A stretch of 64,000 bases of DNA from Aurantiochytrium sp. KH105 (GCA_003116975.1 BGKB01000106.1:164920-228919); one strand, 5' to 3'. Shown: positions 10,218 to 20,882, counted from the stretch's first letter. Translations and numbers: made by a program. Notes: generated from the sequence alone by a model not told the origin.

Positions 10218-11720
10218 CCAGGTGTGCGTTACGCTGCTTCCGACAGGACAGGCTGACTGTAGTAAGCTGCAGCTGCTGCATTTCCAGAGTCCGAACCCGG
10301 ATGGTCGCCGTTGCAGTGGCAGGCGAGACCTCGCTTGGACTCCAGGCCTCGGTCGCGGCGCGCAAAATCTTGCGACGGAGACGAGACCGCCGGCCGCGGA
10401 GGATGGCGCCGCGATGCGACGCTGGTCGGTGCGCCCAGGGCGGCAAGAATGATGGGAGAGCGCAGATGCCAGTGTGCCCTGCTCGCCGCTAGGACACGCG
10501 TAGGCGCTTCTTCCGGGTCCATCTAGCGAAACAAGAAGATCGTCGCGTGTCGCGTCGATCCCCAGGTAAGTAAGATAGATGCGCTCTCCGGCTGAATGGC
10601 GGCTGGACGGGCCGGTCGGTAGCAAACGGACAGGACCTCAGCTACTCGTAGCGCAGCGAGGCAGGAGAAGTTGCGCTTTCGTTGTCAATGGTAGTAGTGG
10701 TCGCGTGACCTGGATCGCTTCTTTGGCGCGACGAGGCCGAGGACGAGAAGCTTTCTTTGATGAGTTGGTTAGTAGTAAGAGGGAGAAAAAGAGGGCCAGG
10801 GTTTACCGGTCAGCTGAGGCCTAGATGCGATCGCAGCGGTGAAGGACTGGCAAAGCTGTATAGCTTGCTGCACTGCGTGCGGGGTGGAGTAGGCCTTGGT
10901 GGTGATCGGGACTAGGAGATGAGACAAGAGAGATCGATCGCAACAAGAACGGCATAATTAGGAGTAAAAAATGCAAAGAGCTCTGCTGCTGACCGGAGAA
11001 GGAAGCTTGCGTTCGCAGTCAGTCACCAATTAGACAAGCCTTGGTATCCATCCCGAATGGAGTTGACCTCGCTGATGATGGAGTCGACTCATAATCATCA
11101 AGAGGAAGCAGCAGCTGCAGCAGCATCAGTCAGTTTGCCCGTTTGCTAATCTGCTGCGAGAGAAAAGTGCGTTTTGCCCACCTAACCCATCCCTGCCCTG
11201 TCGACGCAGCGTGACGGCAGGATTAGGCCTCGCGTAACGCCAAACCTAGCGTGCGTTCAACCAAGATTCGCGTGGCTGTGGGCCTGCGAGATGCGCTGGC
11301 CGCTGCGATCGAGCAGGACACACACTGATCACTAGATACAAAGAGACCTAAATAGCGAGACCCTCGCACAGAAAGGACCTATAAAAATGGCTACGAGCTG
11401 AGCCGTGCAGTGTAGTATCTGGTACTAGTAGTATGTTAGTACCACGATCTCCCTCTTGCCAGAGAGCCATTACATCCATCCTCAGCTCGAAGCCTTCGAT
11501 GAGTTCCCCAGTCGCAAGTCGGGGAAGGTATACAGCTACCCAAGCAGCTGCTGCAGCTGGCTCGCCCAGCAGATGCAGGCACACCGCGAATCAAAGGAGC
11601 TTGGAGAGCCCGATGGACGCATGGGAACCATGGCCAGTTCCTCCGCACGTGCACACCACCATACCTACGATTTTCACGCCAGGGCCCACCTCTAAGCAAG
11701 TCCTACGTTTCGCCTAGCCA

Positions 11721-11734
11721 GGGGGGGGGGGGGG
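11721..11734. repeat. Poly-G run of 14
   Basis: Read directly. It lies about 140 bp upstream of the start codon at 11875, a possible G-quadruplex-prone leader or promoter element and a spot prone to sequencing errors. Confidence 0.9.
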
Positions 11735-11874
11735 CTTGCGCCTAGCTTCGAGTAATGGGAAGCGAGTGAGACAAGCCAGCGGCGATGCACAGCAGCACCA
11801 AACTGGTTTTTCAGGTCGACGACGATTTTTGATCAGAGTGGCCTGCACCAAAACTCGAGCGCAAGCCAGCCAAG

Positions 11875-14800
11875 ATGGGCACAGGCGCGAGCTCGCAGCG
11901 CAAGGCGCTTGCAAAGGGAGCGTTGCCCGCCGAGCAAGAACGCAAGGTCCAAGACCTACTGGTCGCGCGGCGCGAGCGCGACACCGATGTTCTCTTCTTG
12001 GCCGTGGGCTACGCCAGCACCTCGAGCGAGCAGACCAAGCTGAACAAGGGCAAGAGCCTCGTGGTCGTGAACTGCTACCGCGTCTATCTGTTCAGAGGGT
12101 CCTGGACGACAAAGTTTAAAGTCACATGGAGCGTCCCCGTGGTCCATATTGCGAAAATTGCCATCCTTGGCGATAGTGATGGCGATGGTGCAAAGGGATC
12201 CAAAAAGGTAGACGCCTTTCGCGTACGCCTCACACTCATCAATGGCAGCTCGCAAGACCTCCTTGTGAGCGACCCAGAAGGCTTTGCTCGATCCGTGCAA
12301 ACGGCGCACGCCATGGCTTCGTATGGCGTGCCTTGGGCCTTTGTCATGCCCCCTCAGCTGGAATCGCCCAGACCCATCATTCCTGGGGCCATCCCCGTAA
12401 TTGATGTTCCTCCTTTCCTCGCGCTCTTTCGCATTTACGCCAATATAATTTCTGGAAGCGGCGTCTTGGCGCAACAAGTCCTCGATGCTGGCGCCACCCC
12501 AATTACCACTCCCGACGACGGCCTCGGGCCGATTTCGATGCGCCTGTCTCCCACCGAGCGTCTGGGCGGCGACACAGCATGGCAGCCCGCTACCGCCGTG
12601 GTGATTCAGGCGCTCACCGCTCTATCCCTGGCGGCCACCTATGACGCATCTGTGAAGAAGGTGAGCCTGAACGGTCTTGACGATGCGCTGCTGAAGCAGA
12701 ACCCAGACTTTAGACTTGCCATTTGGGAGCTCCTGCGCTGGAATGTTGGTATCGAAGCGCTCGAGCTTTGCCAAATAGAATGCGAACCCGCATTCTGGTC
12801 AGTTCTCTCGCAGGCTCTCCTCGCAAACCCACGGCCGAGCATGGGTGTGCATTTCATGCTCGATCGCTGCAACGTCGACTCGAGCTCCGGCCTTGCACTT
12901 GCCATGCAACGCGCATATTACTTTGCCTCCCCGCTTTCGCTGCGTGTGCACCAGTTTCTAAAGGCAGGCCAGGAGAATGTGGACCCAAATGGCGAGGGAG
13001 CAAGCTGGATCTTTGAGATTTTCAACGGTGACTATCTTCCCTCACTCGACGCCACGCGTCCGCTACCGCTTCCATATCTGGGCATGTTGCAAGAATTGGA
13101 TCTTACGGGGACTCTCATTCCCGTCGCTAGCTTCGAAGCCGCCAACGCCTCCCTCTCGGGCTGTGCGTCGCTGCGCAAGCTCGTCCTTGCTGGATCCCTT
13201 CAGGAACTCGCCTCGCAGGGCCTCGTGGAAGACCTTCTCAAGGCGCTCCCCGCCAGTCCTCTTGCAACCCTTGACCTGAGCGACAACAGCAATCTTTTTG
13301 CGGTCCCCGGCTCTCGTTTTGTTGATGCTCTTGCCGACTTTGTCTACAACCGCCTCGGCTCGCTGGTCAGTATCGTGTTGACGTCAACCAACATTAGCGG
13401 CAATGAGCTCCTCGCCCTCTGCAAGGTGCTCTGCGACGACGACCAAGATGCGCTTGCTCTGCGCCGCAAAAAATTCGCAGCCACGCGCCGTCTGGTTCCT
13501 GCCGTGCAGTGGACGCGCGAGCTCATTGCGCAAGCAGCCATCACGCTTTGCGTCGGCTCCAACGAGTCATTGACCAATATTCTTGAAGCAGAATCAATGC
13601 CAAAGCTTCCCATTGGATTTTCGCTCGTTGCGAACAACCTGACCTGGAGTCGACTCGCGCAAAAGTCCATCCTCCAGTCGTTGCACACTACCGAGAGCGC
13701 GACTTTGGACTTCTCCCTCGATGAGGCCAATGCGCAATTCGACCTTCACGTCGTTGCAACGGACTATTCGCATTTGCAGGCATTTCCGCACATGGACCCA
13801 CTTCTCTACCGGGGCGGCGTTTACGCTGCTCAGGCCACTGGCCAACCCTCTGCTGCCCTCCCAGGGGGAATGAGCATCTTTGCGCTCGCCAGCAACATTG
13901 TCGACAGAATTCCGTACTCTATTATCCAGCAAATTGACGTTTGGTCCAGGACTGACATCGAGACGCAAGTCTTGGACAGCGAGCCAGAGCGTGAGCTCTG
14001 CCAACTCGTTGGAGATACGGCTCTATCCTGCGAACACCTATGGAAATTGAGTTTGCGTAACTGGCGTCTAGGACCCATGGCCTCTGCATTCTTTGAGGAG
14101 GGTATCGCACTTAACAAGACACTTCTCTCCCTCGACATTACAGGCAACTACATTGGAGACCGGGGCGCCGAGGCCCTCGGCCGAGCGCTACGCACCAATC
14201 GCACGCTCGTGTCGCTGCACATGGATGACAACCACGTCGGCCTCGATGGCTGGAAGGCCATCCGAGGGGCGCTCTATGGCAATCGTAAGATCGCGGAGTT
14301 CACGTATCCAGCAAAGGACGTAGCCCGGCGCAACGAACGGCTCAATCAGCAAATTGCTCTTGGCGACGAGATTTACAAGGTCGGCAAGCTCGATATCAAG
14401 AGAACCTATAATTCCTATTCCTTGAAACCGCGAAGCGTCGAGGTCATCAAGTATGGCAAGAAGCTCCGCCGCCATGCTATTGCGCACGCCCAAAAGATTC
14501 AAGATACTCTGGCCCAAATTCTTGCCGCTGTGGCCGACAACGCCAATGGGTGGGGTGACAAATTCGCTCCAAAGCAAGACAAGCAGCGTGCCAAGGCCCA
14601 GGACCGCATCGTCTCCAAGGTCGCACGAAAGCAAGCCAAGCTTCTTGCCAAGATGACCCGCCTTCTGAGCAAGTCCGCCGTAAAGGGTCGACGCAATAAG
14701 CGAAGCAATCCGTACGTACCCTCGGCGATTGATCCTCTGCGCCGCGGCCCCATCCTCTCCACTGATCCCGTCTACGACTACGATGACTACCTGGGTGAGA

Positions 14801-16809
14801 CGTATCCCAACGATGTGAACAGACTGCTTCCCTATCGTTATCGTGGCAGGCGACGTCGCTATATCAATCGTGCACCCTCCCACCACGATGGGCACGTGAA
14901 TGGTGGCAATGATGGCAGGGACAGCGACAGCGACAGCAGCGATGACCACGATGATCATGTCGACCATGTCAACGATAATGATCGCGAAAATGAGGGGGGT
15001 CGCTCTACGAGTGAGCAACAGGACTCGGGACGAGACCGCGAAGTCGCAACGGCGGAAACAGCCGCGGCCGCCATTCTCGCGCTCGGCGCGGCCGCATTTC
15101 TTGCCGCAAACCTCGACCAGCTGCAAGCCCAGGCAGCGATGCTTGACCCTTCTGTGCAGGCGCAAATGAACGAGCTCATTGATGAGGGTCGAGAAACTAC
15201 CGAGCTGTTGAATGAAAATACTGCCCTGTGGGGCCCCGGAGCTGCCGAGGCGACGGCCGACGCCCTTGATGATGCTGTCGATTCACCGGATATGAGTGGA
15301 CTCGACCTCGATGGAGATGCCGGAGCGGATAATGACGATGACAACGATGATGATGATGACATGGACGATGTCGAAATGTACGCTGGGGCTGGGCCGGATC
15401 AACGGGATGGTGACTTCCGTGCACCTCCGCGCGCCCCTCGCGTGCTGAGCGGATCACAAGGCCCCATCTTGTATGCAGCGGCCCGGGGTACAGTCGAATA
15501 TGCTGTGCAAGGGTCCGATTGCTCGGCCGAGAGAGATCTCGAGCGATTGCGCACCGAGTTCACAGACTGGTTTGCTGAGCAGGAGCGTCTCTTTGCTCAG
15601 GTCGACGCGGACCTCAAGCAGGCATCAGCGCGTGCAAAGGTCGAAGCTTTTTTGAGCCTTGGGCAGTTCTGGAAGACTCCCTCTTCGTACTCGTCACAAA
15701 TCTTGTGGACGCCTTCGAGTGAGCAAAGACAGAGTGACCAACGCGACTGGTGTGTGCTTTGCACGCAATTGAGCGCAGACCGTTGGCCGCGTTTCGAGCG
15801 GCTTGCGCGATCTTGGAACGGAGCTCTCAGCGCCGCCGTTTACCTTCCCGACGACAACGACGAGACTGCCATTCCCGTCGCCGCACGTTTGCGGGCGAGC
15901 TGCGCAGCACTCGTCAAGGCACAACCGCGCCTTCGTCTCCACGTGGTCCTTGTCACGCCATCAACCCTTCAAACGTGGTATCCCATCAACATGCTGCGCA
16001 ATGCAGCCCTCATTGGAGCGCGCTCCACGTTTGGGCCTGTTGCCACGCATGTTTTTCTGCTTGATGTCGACTTTATGGTGGACCACATGCTTGCGGATCG
16101 CCTTCGCGACGACGAGGATCTCCGCACCCATGTGCGCGAGGCACGAAACACGGCCTTTGTCGTTCCGGCGTTTGAGAACGTCCAGGAAGAACTTCATAAG
16201 GGTCCGTTTGCGTGCTTGGACACGAGAGACGTGCGCGCAAGTTTTGCCAATGGACGTACAGCTGGGTTTCACGTGGAGAACTTTCCTAAGGGACATGCGC
16301 CGACGAACTTTGTTCGCTGGGCCGACGCACAAGAGCACCACTTGCGCATGTCATACGCGGTGAGTTACGAGGATTGCTTTGAGCCATATGTCATTGTTCG
16401 CGTGGAAGACGTTCCCCTTTACGACGAGCGTTTTACTGGCTATGGCATGAACAAGATCAGCCACTTGTTTTCGCTGTCGCGACGTGTATCCAGGTTTCGA
16501 GTGCTCTTTGACCATTGCGTTGTGGCCGATCCTCACCCGCGCAGCGACGAGTGGGCACGAACATCCTCGACAAGCGATCGTTTGGCTTATCTCAAGGCAC
16601 TCTACATTAGTTTCAAGCGCACTGGAGGTCGCAAGATTGTCGTCTCGGCCACCACAACCACCGCCATGGCTCGCTTGGACGCTGAGCAGCGTAAAAAGAC
16701 CTGCACCCCTGAAGACTATCCGGAGAATCTGCTGCGTACGGGTCACGAGGCGAGCGACATGCAATCTACCAATGACGCCCCGTCATGGGTCGCGATGGAT
16801 CTCAAGTAG
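11875..16809 (+). CDS. PH-like / LRR / GT49 (LARGE-type) glycosyltransferase fusion, 1644 aa
   Basis: A single uninterrupted frame joining modules normally found in different compartments. Residues about 25-150 resemble the PH-like module of CARMIL proteins (VVNCYRVYLF, then a WSVPVVHIAKI strand). Residues about 175-830 contain LRRs, the clearest being LWKLSLRN and LLSLDITGNYIGDRGAEALG. A basic stretch (850-960), an acidic disordered linker (1000-1160) and an Ala-rich hydrophobic segment at about 1061-1084 follow. From about 1290 the sequence matches GT49 enzymes: YPINMLRNAA, HVFLLDVDF with the metal-binding DxD at D1397/D1399, AFVVPAFE, EPYVIVR, PLYDERFTGYGMNK and a late His. LARGE and B4GAT1 use this fold to add GlcA or Xyl in the Golgi. 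If the Ala-rich segment spans the membrane, the layout is type II, with PH/LRR cytosolic and the enzyme luminal. The acceptor is unknown. Confidence 0.75.
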   Translation: MGTGASSQRKALAKGALPAEQERKVQDLLVARRERDTDVLFLAVGYASTSSEQTKLNKGKSLVVVNCYRVYLFRGSWTTKFKVTWSVPVVHIAKIAILGDSDGDGAKGSKKVDAFRVRLTLINGSSQDLLVSDPEGFARSVQTAHAMASYGVPWAFVMPPQLESPRPIIPGAIPVIDVPPFLALFRIYANIISGSGVLAQQVLDAGATPITTPDDGLGPISMRLSPTERLGGDTAWQPATAVVIQALTALSLAATYDASVKKVSLNGLDDALLKQNPDFRLAIWELLRWNVGIEALELCQIECEPAFWSVLSQALLANPRPSMGVHFMLDRCNVDSSSGLALAMQRAYYFASPLSLRVHQFLKAGQENVDPNGEGASWIFEIFNGDYLPSLDATRPLPLPYLGMLQELDLTGTLIPVASFEAANASLSGCASLRKLVLAGSLQELASQGLVEDLLKALPASPLATLDLSDNSNLFAVPGSRFVDALADFVYNRLGSLVSIVLTSTNISGNELLALCKVLCDDDQDALALRRKKFAATRRLVPAVQWTRELIAQAAITLCVGSNESLTNILEAESMPKLPIGFSLVANNLTWSRLAQKSILQSLHTTESATLDFSLDEANAQFDLHVVATDYSHLQAFPHMDPLLYRGGVYAAQATGQPSAALPGGMSIFALASNIVDRIPYSIIQQIDVWSRTDIETQVLDSEPERELCQLVGDTALSCEHLWKLSLRNWRLGPMASAFFEEGIALNKTLLSLDITGNYIGDRGAEALGRALRTNRTLVSLHMDDNHVGLDGWKAIRGALYGNRKIAEFTYPAKDVARRNERLNQQIALGDEIYKVGKLDIKRTYNSYSLKPRSVEVIKYGKKLRRHAIAHAQKIQDTLAQILAAVADNANGWGDKFAPKQDKQRAKAQDRIVSKVARKQAKLLAKMTRLLSKSAVKGRRNKRSNPYVPSAIDPLRRGPILSTDPVYDYDDYLGETYPNDVNRLLPYRYRGRRRRYINRAPSHHDGHVNGGNDGRDSDSDSSDDHDDHVDHVNDNDRENEGGRSTSEQQDSGRDREVATAETAAAAILALGAAAFLAANLDQLQAQAAMLDPSVQAQMNELIDEGRETTELLNENTALWGPGAAEATADALDDAVDSPDMSGLDLDGDAGADNDDDNDDDDDMDDVEMYAGAGPDQRDGDFRAPPRAPRVLSGSQGPILYAAARGTVEYAVQGSDCSAERDLERLRTEFTDWFAEQERLFAQVDADLKQASARAKVEAFLSLGQFWKTPSSYSSQILWTPSSEQRQSDQRDWCVLCTQLSADRWPRFERLARSWNGALSAAVYLPDDNDETAIPVAARLRASCAALVKAQPRLRLHVVLVTPSTLQTWYPINMLRNAALIGARSTFGPVATHVFLLDVDFMVDHMLADRLRDDEDLRTHVREARNTAFVVPAFENVQEELHKGPFACLDTRDVRASFANGRTAGFHVENFPKGHAPTNFVRWADAQEHHLRMSYAVSYEDCFEPYVIVRVEDVPLYDERFTGYGMNKISHLFSLSRRVSRFRVLFDHCVVADPHPRSDEWARTSSTSDRLAYLKALYISFKRTGGRKIVVSATTTTAMARLDAEQRKKTCTPEDYPENLLRTGHEASDMQSTNDAPSWVAMDLK

Positions 16810-17120
16810 AAGTTTGATGATAGCTAGGAAGAGAAGAGAGAGAAAAGAGACTGAGTTTGGTTTTCTTTCGCTCGAAGGCCTGCGACCCCTACATTCTTGA
16901 GTTGGCCACAAGAAGACTCAATCGAAAGATTCGCAGCTCCCATTGTGTTCTTCTCCTTTCTTTTCTTTTCTTTTCTTTTTTCCAAAGCTTTGAAAAAACA
17001 AAAAGAAGAAGAAAAAAAACGGATCAATTCCCTTGGGCGTGCTTGCTGTGAGCAGCTTGACGTGCTATTGCTGTGAGCAGCGAGTGGATCGTAGATTGCA
17101 AAGTAGTCGCACGACACACA
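16810..17120. other. Short intergenic spacer
   Basis: About 310 bp between two plus-strand genes, with a TTTTC-type run at about 16957-16980 and A-rich DNA near 17000-17020. The ankyrin frame is open back to a GTG at 17073, but the first ATG is at 17121. Confidence 0.6.
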
Positions 17121-17894
17121 ATGGACCAGCTCGTGTACCATGCTGTTGCCACGGGCAACCTCGGGCAGGTCCTGGAGCTCGTAGCGGAGAAAAACTCGTG
17201 GAGTTGGACGCCCCGTCACGAAAAGGTCGAAACACAACGCTTGGGCGATGTTGTAGACCTTGGTAAAGGTCATGGTCCCAATGAGACGACCTTACTGCAC
17301 GTATGCAGCGCCAAAAGCCACGTCCGTACCGCCAAGGTTCTGCTTGATATGCTCGCGGGAAGCACAGACGCCGCTACGCGACGACGCATTGTCAATAAGC
17401 GAGAATGCAGCAAGATTGGTGGGTATACGCCACTTCATTTGGCTTGCCTCAGCAAGTGCACGACCGCCGCAGACATGGCGGAGCTCTTGATACAGTATGG
17501 TGCCGATCCTGACGTAAAGGACGCCAATTGCTCCTTTACGGCACTCCATCTTGCCGTGCGCTCACATGCCTTTGAGGTTGCTCGAGTGCTTGTGCGTGCT
17601 GGCGCCGACTTGTTAGCGCGTGACAAGTTTGGCAACAACCCAGCTTTTTGGCTCAAAGAACTTTACCCCGACGCTACCAGTTCAATGCGAGACTTGCTTG
17701 GTCCGCCGAAATCAGCAAGCATCGAGGAAAAGTTCTTCGCCTTACACCGGGATCGAACGGCACGAGGACTCCCGACAAACACTCTACCAGCAGCAAATCC
17801 GATGGCTGCACCGCGGTACAAAGCCTTTGTCAAGGCCAAGGGAAAAGGAGGAAAAGCCGGAAGCAAAAAGAAAAAGACGAAGAAAAAGAAATAA
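17121..17894 (+). CDS. Ankyrin-repeat protein with lysine-rich tail
   Basis: A 257-aa protein made mainly of ankyrin repeats, which bind partner proteins and give no enzymatic clue. Repeats are visible at TTLLHVCSAKSH, GYTPLHLACLS with LLIQYGADPDVKD, and TALHLAVRSHAFEVARVLVRAGADL, so at least three full units plus degenerate edges. The last 20-25 residues are almost all Lys/Gly (KGKGGKAGSKKKKTKKKK), which could act as a nuclear or nucleolar signal or bind RNA. The start is the ATG at 17121 (MDQLVYHAV), because the upstream open frame begins only at a GTG. It converges on the uniporter gene. Confidence 0.85.
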   Translation: MDQLVYHAVATGNLGQVLELVAEKNSWSWTPRHEKVETQRLGDVVDLGKGHGPNETTLLHVCSAKSHVRTAKVLLDMLAGSTDAATRRRIVNKRECSKIGGYTPLHLACLSKCTTAADMAELLIQYGADPDVKDANCSFTALHLAVRSHAFEVARVLVRAGADLLARDKFGNNPAFWLKELYPDATSSMRDLLGPPKSASIEEKFFALHRDRTARGLPTNTLPAANPMAAPRYKAFVKAKGKGGKAGSKKKKTKKKK

Positions 17895-18203
17895 GATTCG
17901 TTGCGTGACACGGCTCTTGCATTTTGATATAGATAAGCACCGATTCGATATGTCTTTATAAGTACACGCGGCGCCCTCATGTCAAATTTGCATCGATTCA
18001 AGCCCTGACAGCATGGATGTCAGTCCGTCAGCGCCGTCGCCCTCGTACGCTGGGGGGAGCAATTGACTTTCGCGAGATTCAGATGGGCGCCAAGCAGCAC
18101 TTTGCCAGCTTGAAACATTTTCCTCTACCAGCACGGAAGCAAGCAAGCAAGCAAGCAAGTACAACCTCACATGGTCGTTCTCTTGCCATGGTGAGCGTTT
18201 TGC
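17895..18203. other. Convergent 3' spacer
   Basis: Roughly 309 bp between two genes ending towards each other. It holds a short CAAG run at about 18137-18158 and nothing else recognisable. Confidence 0.6.
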
Positions 18204-19691
18204 TCACGGGTGCTCGTTTGGTTTTCCGGGGCCGTTAAGATCTTTTGCGGCTTCCGCGGCATTTTGCACATCCTCATCAGAAAGTGAGGCAAAGATGCGC
18301 TCGTTCTCCTCGATCGCGGCTGCAGACCAGAGCGAGCGCGGTGGCTGCAGGACGACAAGCTGGCGCTCAAACTTGAGCGCAAGCGATTGAAGCTCTGTGT
18401 AGCGCGAGATGTCAAATCCATTGCGCACGTAGAGCTTGGTGGCCCTTCGCTGGGTAAGGAGTGCCGCGAGTGCCGGATAGGAATACTCGATCTTGTGATA
18501 TTGAAAGAAGACAAGTCCGAGGATGGCCGTGCCAAAGGTGATAAAGTAGGTGATGGGTTCCATGACGTCCCAGCCGAAGCGAGAGAAAAAGGTGAGCTTG
18601 GCAATGACGGCCGCTTGGGAAAGAAGATAAAGGAGGCAAACTGTGAGCACGCGCTTGGTGTGGCGCGCAGCCTGGGCGTCGAGAGGACGTTTCTCACGCT
18701 CCATGGAGGCTAGCTCGACAAGCGTGTCGTGGAGTCGCTCCTGTTTGTGTTCAATGACGTCAGCTGTGCGTCCCTCGGGCTGCAGCGTAAGACGATATCG
18801 CATACCATTGATGGAGACGTGCAGGCCCTCATTTTCGTCGGCCATGGCGCTAAATTGCTGGACCGAGAGCGGGATTTCAACATTAAGCGCACTTGGTTCC
18901 TGGAACTCGAGACCTGCCTCTGCCAGCGACTTTTTGCGCAAGAAAGCTTCCCATTCCGCGTTGCTGACACGCCCATCGCCATCGGTGTCGGCAAGAAGAA
19001 ACTCTTGAAAATCCATCTCTGATCTGCTTTTCAAATGTGCAAATCGTCTTGAGAAGAGATCGTGTGCGCCGCCGGACTTGTTCTCCTCGTCCATGCGTTC
19101 GAGCATGCGCATGATGCGCAAGCGTGAGTCAAGGCTCAAGCCCTTCTTTTTACGGGCACCATTTTCCTCGAGAAAACGGTCCTGGATGGACAGGTGAAGG
19201 GGCTTTGAGTTGTTGATGCCAAACCTCCCATCCTTGCCCGATTGCGGCGCCGCTGCGTCCGCGGCAGCAGAGGCTACGGACGTGGATGTGGCCGGGTCAA
19301 ATGACGGGGGTGGCGACCCCGAAGTCGTACCTCTCGTCGAAGAAGACGTCGACGACGACGGTGACGGTGGAGATGGAGATGAAGAGGATGACGAGGAGGA
19401 TGAGGAGGAAGAGAATGAACGTGCTGTACCGGCAAAAGGCACGCTCTGTTTGTAAGTCTTGCCGTTTCCAGAGACTCGTCTGCAGCGAAGTTCCTCCCCC
19501 TCGCGTCGCGGGCCAACGACTGGCACTTGACGGTCCCTACGCCTACGCTTTCTGCATGCGCCGCCTGCCCTGGCCCCGGGCCACGCGTCCTCGCTCGCTA
19601 CGACGACCAGTGCTCGTGCGAGGCTGACAGCCGGCGTTGGCGTTGCTGGGCCCAGCGGCCTCAATGCCGCGCGCGTCCAGGCGCTCAGCAT
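18204..19691 (-). CDS. MCU: Mitochondrial calcium uniporter (MCU) with built-in EF-hand
   Basis: Pore-forming subunit of the channel that brings Ca2+ into the mitochondrial matrix. The start at 19691 is chosen because MLSAWTRAALRPLGPATPTP is a typical matrix-targeting peptide; the frame extends upstream without a better ATG context. The signature selectivity motif is WDVMEP at residues 374-379, between two membrane helices (VLTVCLLYLLSQAAVIAKL and ITYFITFGTAILGLVFFQYH) and followed by a coiled-coil-like matrix tail. A canonical EF-hand loop, DTDGDGRVSNAE, occupies residues 235-246, just before the region that aligns with MCU. Animal uniporters get Ca2+ sensing from separate MICU proteins, so a cis EF-hand is unusual. 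A long Ser-rich segment links the targeting peptide to the EF-hand. Length is 495 aa against about 350 for human MCU. Confidence 0.88.
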   Translation of the reverse strand: MLSAWTRAALRPLGPATPTPAVSLARALVVVASEDAWPGARAGGACRKRRRRDRQVPVVGPRREGEELRCRRVSGNGKTYKQSVPFAGTARSFSSSSSSSSSSSSPSPPSPSSSTSSSTRGTTSGSPPPSFDPATSTSVASAAADAAAPQSGKDGRFGINNSKPLHLSIQDRFLEENGARKKKGLSLDSRLRIMRMLERMDEENKSGGAHDLFSRRFAHLKSRSEMDFQEFLLADTDGDGRVSNAEWEAFLRKKSLAEAGLEFQEPSALNVEIPLSVQQFSAMADENEGLHVSINGMRYRLTLQPEGRTADVIEHKQERLHDTLVELASMEREKRPLDAQAARHTKRVLTVCLLYLLSQAAVIAKLTFFSRFGWDVMEPITYFITFGTAILGLVFFQYHKIEYSYPALAALLTQRRATKLYVRNGFDISRYTELQSLALKFERQLVVLQPPRSLWSAAAIEENERIFASLSDEDVQNAAEAAKDLNGPGKPNEHP

Positions 19692-19747
19692 GTCTGTTCT
19701 CCGCGGGCGGGCGCCTGCCGCACGCGCTCCGCGGCACCCAGAGCCGT

Positions 19748-19778
<31 letters not shown>

Positions 19779-20882
19779 CCTGTCTGCAGGCGTGCTGCGC
19801 GGGTCCTCGCGAGCCTCGCGCTGCGGCGCCCCGCTGCACACGCGCGCGCAGGGAGTTGGTTATTGCTTGCTTTCGCGCTTTCTTTCTTTCTTTCTTTCAA
19901 GTTGGGCCCCGGGAAACAAGGCGAGCGAAGGAGGAGGAGAAGGAGGAGGAGGAGGAGAAGAAGAAGAAGAAGAAGAAGTCGTTCACGTTATTATGGAAGT
20001 CACTCACGGTCAGTCAGTGGCACAAGCGCACGTTGCGTTGCATCATGATCGCACCATGGATGGCTTTAGTGCCCGTGGCGTACGTAGCGAAGTGCCATGG
20101 CTGCTCGGCATTGCATTACACTTCTCTGCGTTGCATTGCATCGCATTGCATTGCAGCCATTGCACTTACTACTGTGAGTTTGGGTAGGTTAGGTGCGGTG
20201 CAGTGCAGTGCAGTGCAGCGCAGTGCAGCGCGGCACAGCGCGGTCGAGGGAAGGGGAGCGCGCGGCACGGAAGGGGCTGCAGATGACATTTCGCACGCCT
20301 GCGCGCTTGGACGACGAGGAAGGCGGCAACGGCGACGATTTTTCTTCACTGTCAGTTTGCTTGCGCAAGCCCATGATTTTGTGAAACGTGCAACTGCGCG
20401 GGCGAGGAAAAGAGGTCGGGCAGGCGGGCGATGATGGCGTCGACGTTGCAAATTGACAGACGTAGGGCGCGTGGCTGGGATATCTTGTCTCGCGGATGCG
20501 TCATCAGCATGAGTTCTGGATCCGCTCGGTATTGCGCGAACGAAGGAGAGGAAGGGAGGAAGATCTTTGGCAGAGAGAGGAGAGAGAAAAGGGCCCAAGG
20601 CTGCGAGCATCCTTTTTCAAGTCTTGTGGGCAAAAAAGTTTGGGCAAGGCTGCGCGCAAGAGAAATTTCTCGAGATGGCATTGAAATTGGATGAACACGG
20701 GACCATGAAGTGAAATGAAAAAGCAAGAAGCAGAAAATGGCAGCGAGAGACAATCTTACTTTTATTTACGATAATAATAAAACCAAGTGAGTTGTTCCAC
20801 GAATAAAGATGAGCAACCCATGCAAACAAACTAGGTTCGGGTGATAAAGTTGCTTTGGAGCACAGTGTGCGCCGTCGACTGA
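19692..20882. other. Intergenic region rich in short repeats
   Basis: This contains a CTGC run (19747-19776), a TTTC run (about 19884-19899), GAG/GAA purine runs (about 19929-19978), GCATT-type pentamers (about 20110-20160) and CAGTG/CAGCG pentamers (about 20198-20235). No reading frame has a recognisable family. It should contain the promoter of the uniporter and the 3' end of the next minus-strand gene. Confidence 0.6.

Larger units (their letters stand above)
9513..11874. other. Divergent intergenic region, 2.4 kb
   Basis: Lies between a minus-strand gene and a plus-strand gene, so it should carry both promoters. Long open frames in 9.4-10.6 kb are Arg/Ala/Pro-rich and overlap on all strands, a high-GC artefact rather than genes. 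Present are a perfect hairpin at 10185-10217, a TATA-like CTATAAAAA near 11379 and a run of 14 G at 11721-11734. Confidence 0.55.

Noticed and set aside
9431-10492. Long plus-strand frame (353 codons) upstream of the PH/LRR/GT49 gene
   Set aside because: Arg/Ala-rich with no domain; it overlaps the start of the methyltransferase and frames on both strands are equally open, so it reflects base composition.
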